From Trichomonas vaginalis G3 (Eukaryota > Parabasalia > Trichomonadida > Trichomonadidae), in assembly GCF_026262505.1 (NCBI RefSeq), contig NC_067207.1:26690082-26754081 (forward strand): DNA of 64,000 nt, read 5' to 3'. Position numbers and translations under genes: made by a program. Numbering within the stretch: the first letter of the stretch is position 1; the number at the start of each line of letters is the position of its first letter. The notes below the pieces were generated by a model. That model was not told where the DNA came from and ran no database searches. It saw nothing but the letters and a program-made list of their open reading frames with translations. Positions 58,477-64,000 of the stretch are shown in pieces.

Positions 58477-59178
58477 CTACATGAAGCCGTACAAGCGTTT
58501 GAATTTGTTTATGCATAAGATTACACTCTTGTTTTCTGTATCTATCATACAAACATAAGCAGCACCTGTTTTTGTAAAGTTTATATGAAGTTTTCGATAG
58601 TTAAGACCTGTATAATAATAGAATGCGTCTTCATTCTCAACATAGTAGTAGAACTCAAACGAATGCTTACCATAATCTGTTATTTCAACAGCTTCGTCAG
58701 ATATTTCATCAACGAACTCATAAACTATATCGCCATACTTGCTTTTATTTCTATTGTTTTCAGATTTAGAACACCAACGAAGGTTTGAGATTCTGTTGTC
58801 CGTTCTATCATGATTTATATGGTCTATTTCTTTCAAATTGTTTGGATTTTCAATCCACTGTTCTGCAATAATTCTATGCTTTAAATTTTTTGTTGTTTAA
58901 ACTAAGCACAATATAACCATAATTATTTAAGCATTCACTCTAATATGTTTGTCTTTCTTTCGACGAATAGTAAAAGGATATGTCGTACAAATCTCATAAT
59001 CTTCATGATTTCTCAATGTTTCCCATTGAGTTTGTTCCCCACTAACGTTCTCATTGACGTCCTCAATATCTTCTTCCTCACTGAACTCGTCAATATTTTC
59101 ACTAGCTCCTTCTGTAATGTTTTCATCGGCATTGTCATTGACTTCTTCTGTAATGTTAGATGTTGTTGTTTCGCTCAT
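58477..59178 (-). pseudogene. HNH endonuclease, right copy
   Basis: The mirror of the intact gene at 52312-53016, with the same NUMOD4-like, HNH and accessory regions. This copy looks broken at about one place. Confidence 0.7.
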
Positions 59179-59278
59179 GTTCTTTCACTAATGTTAAAAA
59201 GTTATGTTGTACGAATTTTGAACAGAATTTAGAGCAGTTATGAAACAATGAAGTATTTTTACGCTATTGAAAGGAACT

Positions 59279-61414
59279 ATGAGAGTGAAGTACATGACAG
59301 CAATGACAAAAGGAACTAATATCAAACCTAATGAAATCGCTCACGAGGACATAGAGCTTAACAAGTACTTTGTGGAGTATCTTATAAGTGAAGAGTATGT
59401 AAGACCTTACTTCATGTTTGACAGCATGAATGAGGATGTTATTTCATGGTTAAAGAATATAAGCAATGTTTTCGGTAAGTACGTCATAGATGACAAAGGT
59501 CTTGTTGTATTTTATGAGACAGCAATACGAACACAGGAACTAATGGATATTATGCACTCAACAGCAAAGAAAGGATTTAGTACTATTGGCATGAATGAAC
59601 ATTGCAGGAATGACATATACAACCTATGCTCACGAAAGCCTTACACAAAAGCAATACAAATGATAGAACATAAGTGTCTAAGGTCAGCAAATGAAATCAT
59701 TACTGTCAGTGGTTATGAAAGAACTGTTAGCAAAGATGAGTGGAAACAGCTATTCATATTAAGGAAGGACGTTGCTGAACTAGTTAAACCTGTTGCACAA
59801 ACATTGTTTCAGATAAGACCAGCAATGACTAAGAACCCTTTGACCTTAGTCAATGAGACCATAGAGGTTGAAGATAATGACATGAAAGAACTAGGAATGA
59901 ATGAGAGAAGTTGTGAAGGATGTTTGAGTCAAAACACATGGTTCTTCAGAGCTGTTAAGAAACTTAGTAAAGAACGACAGAAATATTTTATAGAGAAGTA
60001 TTGCAAAGGATGTGTAAATGAATTGCTTGAAATAGAACTTAGAGACACTTTCACACTAAAGGACTTGAGAAGAAATAAGTACATGAGTGAGGACGGTATT
60101 GACATAGCTAGTGTTATAAATGACTTAAGAAGATGTGTTGTCGTTATTGACGGAGCACGTATGACATATCTAGTGAAAGATTATGATGGAATACGAGACA
60201 CAACAACACTTGTGTCAGTAGATAGCAAGGAATTCAATAAGCTCATGAAGAGTGTTTATGTAGGACGTATTGAGGAGAAGGATGTGAACGCACTGATGAT
60301 TTATGAAGCGGGTCAGAACAAGAACTATCTTATGAAGTCAGGCATGAGATTCTTTGACGAAAGAGATGACATTTACAGCTATTTCAGAGGATATGAGTAT
60401 GAGGTACTGAATGAAGTAGATGAAAGCTTATTGAAGGATATTTGAAACATGTTCACGATGTCATATGTAATGAGGATGAAGAGCTTTATGAGTATGTTTT
60501 GAACTGGTTCGCCTACATCGTTCAAAATCCTTGTGGAAAGACTGGAACAGTACTTTTGTTAATAGGAAAGCAAGGAACTGGTAAGAATGTACTTAGTAAT
60601 GTTCTATGCGAGCTCATTAGCAAGTACGCCAACAATAATATAACGGCAATAGAGAATGTGGTTGGTAGATTCAATGCTGCTATTGAGAACATGAAGCTCA
60701 TCGTATGCAATGAACTAAGCTCATGCGATACGTCTAAGGTCATGAACCACGACGCACTAAAGTCAATAGTAACAGAGACTCAGTTGGACTTAAATCAGAA
60801 GTGTCAGCCAGTAAGAAAGATAGAGAATGTTTGTAATATCATCATGATATCTAACAACTTCAACTCAGTAAAGATTGACAAAGACGACAGAAGATTTGTT
60901 GTCATTGACGTAAGCAGCAGATACAAAGGAAAATTACGAATATTTCTCAAATCTCATTGAAAGCTTTAATGAAGAGTTTTATTCAAACTTACTGACGTAC
61001 TTCATGAAGAAAGATTTAAGTGAATTTGATGTAAGGAAGATACCATTCACCAGGGCTAAACAAGAACTCATCGAAATGAACAAAAACACCTTACCAAATG
61101 TTTTACGAGGAGTTCTATGAAAAGTTTTGTATCCGCGATGGAATTGTACAGAGTGCTACAGAAGATATAAAGAATTTGCGAAGGAGAATGAATTCTTTGC
61201 ATGTAGTTCAAATGTATTTGGTGGCAAGATGAGAGAATTTGTGAAGAGAAGTAGAAAGCGAGACGGTTCTGCAAGAAGTTATATTTACGAAGCAAGTATA
61301 TATTAGAAGGTCGTGGAAAAGAAAGAAACAGTGAATTATGAGGAAGTGCTTGAAAAATTCATGGAGTACATGGGAAGCAATATAACATACAACAAAGACA
61401 TATACAGTGAGTTT
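59279..61414 (+). pseudogene. SF3 (D5-like) helicase, right copy
   Basis: A long open first part (59279-60445) carries an N-terminal domain of about 200 residues. A cysteine-containing region (NERSCEGCLSQNTWFFRAV, YCKGC) and a D5N-like helical stretch follow. The next frame (60442-60960) holds the ATPase. Walker A is LIGKQGTGKN, Walker B is MKLIVCNELSS, motif C is NIIMISNN, and the arginine finger region is DDRRFVVIDVS. This is the SF3/D5 family used by DNA viruses and satellites to start replication. A winged-helix end follows to about 61414. Broken in several places. Confidence 0.85.
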
Positions 61415-61450
61415 TAAGTTTACTACTGTGAACAGCATGAGATTGAAGTA

Positions 61451-61669
61451 ATGAGTAAAGGAGATTTGAAAACGCTTATGAAAGACAGTAAGGAGGTCGT
61501 TCATGAGAACAGTGTTGAAATAGTTCATGAGAACAGTGAGGAGGTCATACATGAATGCAATGATGAAATAGTTCACGATGTCGTTCGTGAAGAAGCCATT
61601 GCAACAAAGAATGAGATAAAGGATTTCATAGAACTTAACAAGGGGAGTTTAAAGAAGGCTATGAAGTGA
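61451..61669 (+). CDS. Satellite protein 3 (small charged), right copy
   Basis: 72 residues (MSKGDLKTLMKDSKEVV). An internal repeat VHENS(V/E)E(I/V) occurs twice, with IHECNDEIVHD as a third diverged copy. The C-terminal half is helical (EIKDFIELNKGSLKKAMK). Acidic overall. It follows the helicase on the same strand, so it may be cotranscribed. Function unknown. Confidence 0.55.
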   Translation: MSKGDLKTLMKDSKEVVHENSVEIVHENSEEVIHECNDEIVHDVVREEAIATKNEIKDFIELNKGSLKKAMK

Positions 61670-62401
61670 AAAGATGTGAAGAAGATTTCTTGGCGTATTT
61701 GAAGAAAAAGAGACTAAAGCCAATGGCTCAAAATAAGTTTCAATCGATGTTTTGAAAAGAAACGTTTGAGCTATGGTGGTGTAAGAAGCACATATTACTT
61801 TGTTAAGAAAGTGAGGACATTTATTTTTGTCGTTAGTGTTGGAGTTTGTGTTTGTTGTTAGCGTTTGTCATTTGTGCTGAAGTTAGTACTTGATGTTAGT
61901 GTTGGAGTTTGTGTTTGTTGTTAGTGAGAGAATAAATTAAATCATGAACTTTGCCATGGTCTCTGTCCCTAGTAGTTTTCATTAAGTTCTGGAAATAATG
62001 AAAGTCATACTTTCTATCAGATGAAGCATGCAGATGAACATAATGAAAGTTAGTGAGTTTGCCACGAGTTATGAATAAAATATTGGCATATTAGATGAGA
62101 TAGCTGAATGAAACAGATGAAGATAAATTAAATCTTGGACTTTGCCACACTCTGTCCCTAGTTCCTCAAAAATCCTTGACAACGTTGCCTTAGAAATTTT
62201 TGGTTCAAACCTCATCTGATTTTAATCTGTTATGCTACCTGTTAAGTTTCGCGAGATTATAAATGTCATGGAGTTATATAAAAAGGAGAGACAGCTAGGG
62301 ACACTGGAAGTACTTTGTAAGGCTATCTGTTAAGATGCGTGCGTAAATACTAAAAAGTCATGAAATCCATTATCGCTGTGCTAGCTTCACCTTAGAGTAA
62401 A
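61670..62401. repeat. Non-coding spacer, right arm
   Basis: The mirror of 49049-49838. The AACTTTGCCATGGTCTCTGTCCCTAG motif appears near 61945. Related TTGCCACACTCTGTCCCTAG and CAGCTAGGGACAC copies lie near 62140 and 62290. One motif copy fewer than the left arm, which explains part of the arm-length difference. Confidence 0.5.
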
Positions 62402-62638
62402 ATGACAAATAAAGTCACTGAAGCAATGAAACAAAAGTTTTTGGTAGAATACATTAAATCAGGAACTATTCCAGAAGGTTTTTACATTCATACTATGAAG
62501 GATGGTAGAGTTCAGTTTAGAAAGATAAAGCAACCATTAGATAAAGAAGGTATATTAAGGAAGATTAAACTTCATGAGGACAACATTGCTGAACTTAGGA
62601 AGAAGTTAGAAGAGTTGGAGAAAGGAAGAGAGTTATAA
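62402..62638 (+). CDS. Satellite protein 2 (short coiled coil), right copy
   Basis: Identical protein to 48812-49048. An ATG at 62402 follows CACCTTAGAGTAAA. Exact amino-acid identity between arms, with nearby spacer differences, suggests recent duplication or gene conversion. Confidence 0.65.
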   Translation: MTNKVTEAMKQKFLVEYIKSGTIPEGFYIHTMKDGRVQFRKIKQPLDKEGILRKIKLHEDNIAELRKKLEELEKGREL

Positions 62639-62796
62639 AGCAATGAATTCAACAGGGTGAAAAAAGAGGTGAAAAAAGAGGTGAGATCTCACCGCTTCAC
62701 CTAAATTTAAATGGATGTTTTCATACGTGTGAGGGTGGTGATATCATTAATTTTTAAGTTTATTTTTATTTACTGAAAATTTTTATTTGGATGTAA
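62639..62796. promoter_or_regulatory. Promoter and palindrome spacer, right arm
   Basis: The mirror of 48654-48811, with GGTGAGATCTCACC at about 62681-62694 and the ACGTGTGAGGGTGGTGATAT block. Confidence 0.6.
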
Positions 62797-63117
62797 ATGA
62801 CGAAAACTATTGAGATAACAAACTACAACGGTCATGAGTTCAAGAATTTGTTCTTCGTTCCTCGTGAAAATACATTCTATCAGATACGAGGGAGAAAGGG
62901 TAAAGTTAGTTTGAGCGTTTATGAAGGAATGAAGAATGGAAAGTTTATACAAGCATACGATACAAACGGTAAACGTGTTTCATTAGCTTTGTCAAAACTT
63001 ACTAACATTTATTTTGACAGTGATTTTGACCTATATGAAGAAGAAAGTGAGTCAGAAGATTATGAGCTGTTATGTGAAGCACAGCAATGGGAGGAGTTGC
63101 AATACTTTTGTAAGTGA
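62797..63117 (+). CDS. Satellite protein 1, right copy
   Basis: Identical product to 48333-48653. Preceded by TTTTTATTTGGATGTAA directly before the ATG. This is the outermost gene, ending about 180 bp from the element terminus. Confidence 0.7.
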   Translation: MTKTIEITNYNGHEFKNLFFVPRENTFYQIRGRKGKVSLSVYEGMKNGKFIQAYDTNGKRVSLALSKLTNIYFDSDFDLYEEESESEDYELLCEAQQWEELQYFCK

Positions 63118-63298
63118 GAACGTTTATTTTTACATTAGTGAGGTGAAGTGGTTGGTGGCTTTGTAAATATTTAAGGTTAAGTTAGTGTTGTCGTTTGTGT
63201 TGTAAAATATACGTTAACGGTTTCGTAAAGTGTCAAATTCACATATAATGGGTAAGGTGGAACGCAGTGCCACAGTACACTTGATATGTATACTAACT
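63118..63298. repeat. Satellite terminal sequence, right
   Basis: Non-coding terminal about 180 bp. It includes GGCTTTGTAAATATTTAAGGTTAAG, TATACGTTAACGGTTTCGTAAAG and GGTAAGGTGGAACGCAGTG blocks. The left-arm equivalent is 48152-48332. The first and third blocks are kept in the relic at 9692-9860, so they probably contain sites needed in cis for mobilisation. Confidence 0.6.
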
Positions 63299-63304
63299 GG
63301 CGGT
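63299..63304 (+). repeat. Target-site duplication GGCGGT, right
   Basis: The second copy of the six bases at 48146-48151, directly after the element end. The Maverick sequence resumes at 63305 with the stop codon region of the next gene. Confidence 0.85.
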
Positions 63305-63305
63305 T

Positions 63306-63890
63306 TTACTTCAAAAAGCTTGTTATGACAGTTATGTCATACAACAAGTTTAAAATAATATCTTGTTCTTCTTCTGAACGTTTGTTGTCTCTTCCGATAA
63401 AAGTTTGGAACATGAGAACCAAAAAACGTTTTTTGAGATTGCGGAAGAGTTCAGGCAAACGTTCATATTCCGGATATGTTGGGAGCAGTTCGAAACATCT
63501 GAGCTGACTTTCGGACAAAATTGGGACAATGTCAGAAAATTCATCTTTGGTCGGACTGCTTGAAGGTAAGTCCCTTACATGTAAGTAGCTCTGGTAAAGT
63601 CTTCTCATTTCTGCTAACTTTTGGAGTATAGCTTCGTAGTTTAGAAGTTTTAATTTTAATTGTCTTATTCCACTCTTTACTTCTAAACGGTAAGTATCCA
63701 TGAGGTCAAGAGTAGCTTTGGTAGCTTTAAGTGGAGCTATCTGTTCCTTGACTTGTGCAATTTTGGTTGCAATTGTGGTTTGAGCTCCTTCAAGTTCGCC
63801 GTCTATGTCGTTCTCAACGCCTTCAACCATGGCTTGAAACTCTTCATCGGTCCATTGAGATTGGTGTGGGACGAATTTAACTTGCTTCAT
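63306..63890 (-). CDS. Coiled-coil Maverick protein, 194 aa
   Basis: Starts MKQVKFVPHQSQWTDEEFQ. The long helical centre (about residues 30-95) has heptads (AQTTIATKIAQVKEQIAPLKA, LKLKLLNYEAILQKLAEMRRLY). The C-terminal half is mixed, ending ITVITSFLK. Without the satellite, its stop would lie only about 30 bp before the ATG of the HNH gene at 48120, same strand. It looks like a structural or scaffold protein. No family recognised. Whole. Confidence 0.6.
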   Translation of the reverse strand: MKQVKFVPHQSQWTDEEFQAMVEGVENDIDGELEGAQTTIATKIAQVKEQIAPLKATKATLDLMDTYRLEVKSGIRQLKLKLLNYEAILQKLAEMRRLYQSYLHVRDLPSSSPTKDEFSDIVPILSESQLRCFELLPTYPEYERLPELFRNLKKRFLVLMFQTFIGRDNKRSEEEQDIILNLLYDITVITSFLK

Positions 63891-63932
63891 TCAAAAAATG
63901 AAAAAAAATGTTTTTACTCTAAACGTTAAGGT
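63891..63932. promoter_or_regulatory. Short promoter spacer
   Basis: On the minus strand, TTTAGAGTAAAAACATTTTTTTTCATTTTTTGA leads to the ATG at 63890. This is the A/T-only short leader typical of the Maverick genes here. Confidence 0.4.
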
Positions 63933-64000
63933 TTACTGAACTGGTTGGATGTCGCCTTCACAGGTTATGTAGAACGGCTGACCCGAGAAGTGAAGGAGAC
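63933..64000 (-). CDS. C-terminal end of a Maverick gene (runs off window)
   Basis: The last 22 codons of a gene whose body lies beyond base 64000. The peptide LLHFSGQPFYITCEGDIQPVQ is nearly the same as the tail coded at about 14340-14403. It is the best candidate in the window for the end of a large virion-structural gene, but no fold can be judged from so little. Confidence 0.5.
   Translation of the reverse strand, partial: LLHFSGQPFYITCEGDIQPVQ

Larger units (their letters stand above)
48152..63298. mobile_element. 15.1-kb palindromic Maverick satellite (SF3 helicase, HNH)
   Basis: Almost the whole element is inverted repeat: left arm 48152-55624, right arm 55893-63298, spacer 55625-55892. 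It begins AGTTAGTATAC and ends GTATACTAACT, flanked by GGCGGT duplications. Gene order from each end inward is 106-aa protein, 78-aa protein, spacer, small charged protein, D5-type SF3 helicase, divergent HNH protein, repeat arrays. No integrase, polymerase or capsid gene is recognisable. I infer a self-replicating satellite mobilised in trans. Arms are near identical with scattered small differences. Broken mainly in the helicase, with several breaks per arm. Young. Confidence 0.85.
55893..63298. repeat. Giant terminal inverted repeat, right arm
   Basis: 7406 bp. Ends CACTTGATATGTATACTAACT at 63298, followed by the GGCGGT duplication. The helicase reading frames are longer here than in the left arm, so the arms have diverged independently or carry independent sequencing errors. 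Confidence 0.9.

Noticed and set aside
48152-63298. Palindrome as a pure assembly artefact
   Set aside because: Arms differ by many small changes and in spacer length, the centre is asymmetric, and a 6-bp duplication flanks it. An artefact remains possible until long reads confirm it.
1-64000. rRNA genes, introns in host genes, toxin genes
   Set aside because: No rRNA-like conserved blocks, no GTAYGT-type intron signals inside the host frames, and no toxin family recognised.

Overview
The window looks like nuclear DNA of a trichomonad, most likely Trichomonas vaginalis or a close relative. The host genes are AT-rich, have no visible introns and are closely packed. Several start 5-25 bases after a TCA(C/T)TTTT-type sequence like the trichomonad initiator. 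The gene content also fits: a Pmp-like surface protein, a Rab, an ankyrin protein and an HscB co-chaperone with a possible organellar presequence. The host block is surrounded by large Polinton/Maverick elements, which are abundant in that genome. The species call is inference; no marker gene is present.

Layout. (1) 1-5430 is a fragment of one Polinton lineage with a KilA-N protein, two unknown genes and an N-terminal and exonuclease part of a family B DNA polymerase containing six 69-bp in-frame repeats. (2) 5430-14161 is a rearranged tract bounded by 1.35-kb inverted repeats, filled with diverged gene remnants, hairpins, 25-bp repeats and AGATCT-centred palindromes. It contains an old relic (from 9692) of the element described under (5). 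(3) About 14.2-22.06 kb is Maverick A, read leftward from its terminus at 22055. 38202 to about 48.15 kb is Maverick B, a near mirror image read rightward. Both carry a Dam-like methylase, small membrane-active proteins, a penton-like candidate, a tail-fibre-like protein with a phage collar domain, a retroviral-type integrase and polymerase parts. (4) 22056-38201 is the host block between the two mirrored termini. It holds a Rab GTPase, a GT61-like glycosyltransferase candidate, two paralogous stalked surface proteins, a Pmp-like protein, a LAMTOR2-like roadblock protein, an ankyrin protein, HscB and a small membrane protein. It also holds a foldback repeat carrying a nested 1.08-kb DNA transposon. 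(5) 48152-63298 is a 15.1-kb almost perfect palindrome inserted in a Maverick and flanked by the 6-bp duplication GGCGGT. The Maverick continues at 63305-64000.

The most interesting object is the palindrome. It begins AG and ends CT and has a 6-bp target duplication, like a Polinton, yet about 98% of it is terminal inverted repeat (arms 7473 and 7406 bp, spacer 268 bp made of two 134-bp units). Each arm carries an SF3 (D5-like) helicase, an HNH endonuclease, small unknown genes and a large 25-bp repeat array. I see no integrase, polymerase or capsid gene. I infer a replicative satellite that depends on Maverick integrase and perhaps polymerase. It shares HNH genes, repeats and palindromic sites with its presumed hosts.

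The Polinton-type elements and the palindrome are treated as fossils. Some genes look whole and others broken, and individual breaks are not itemised.
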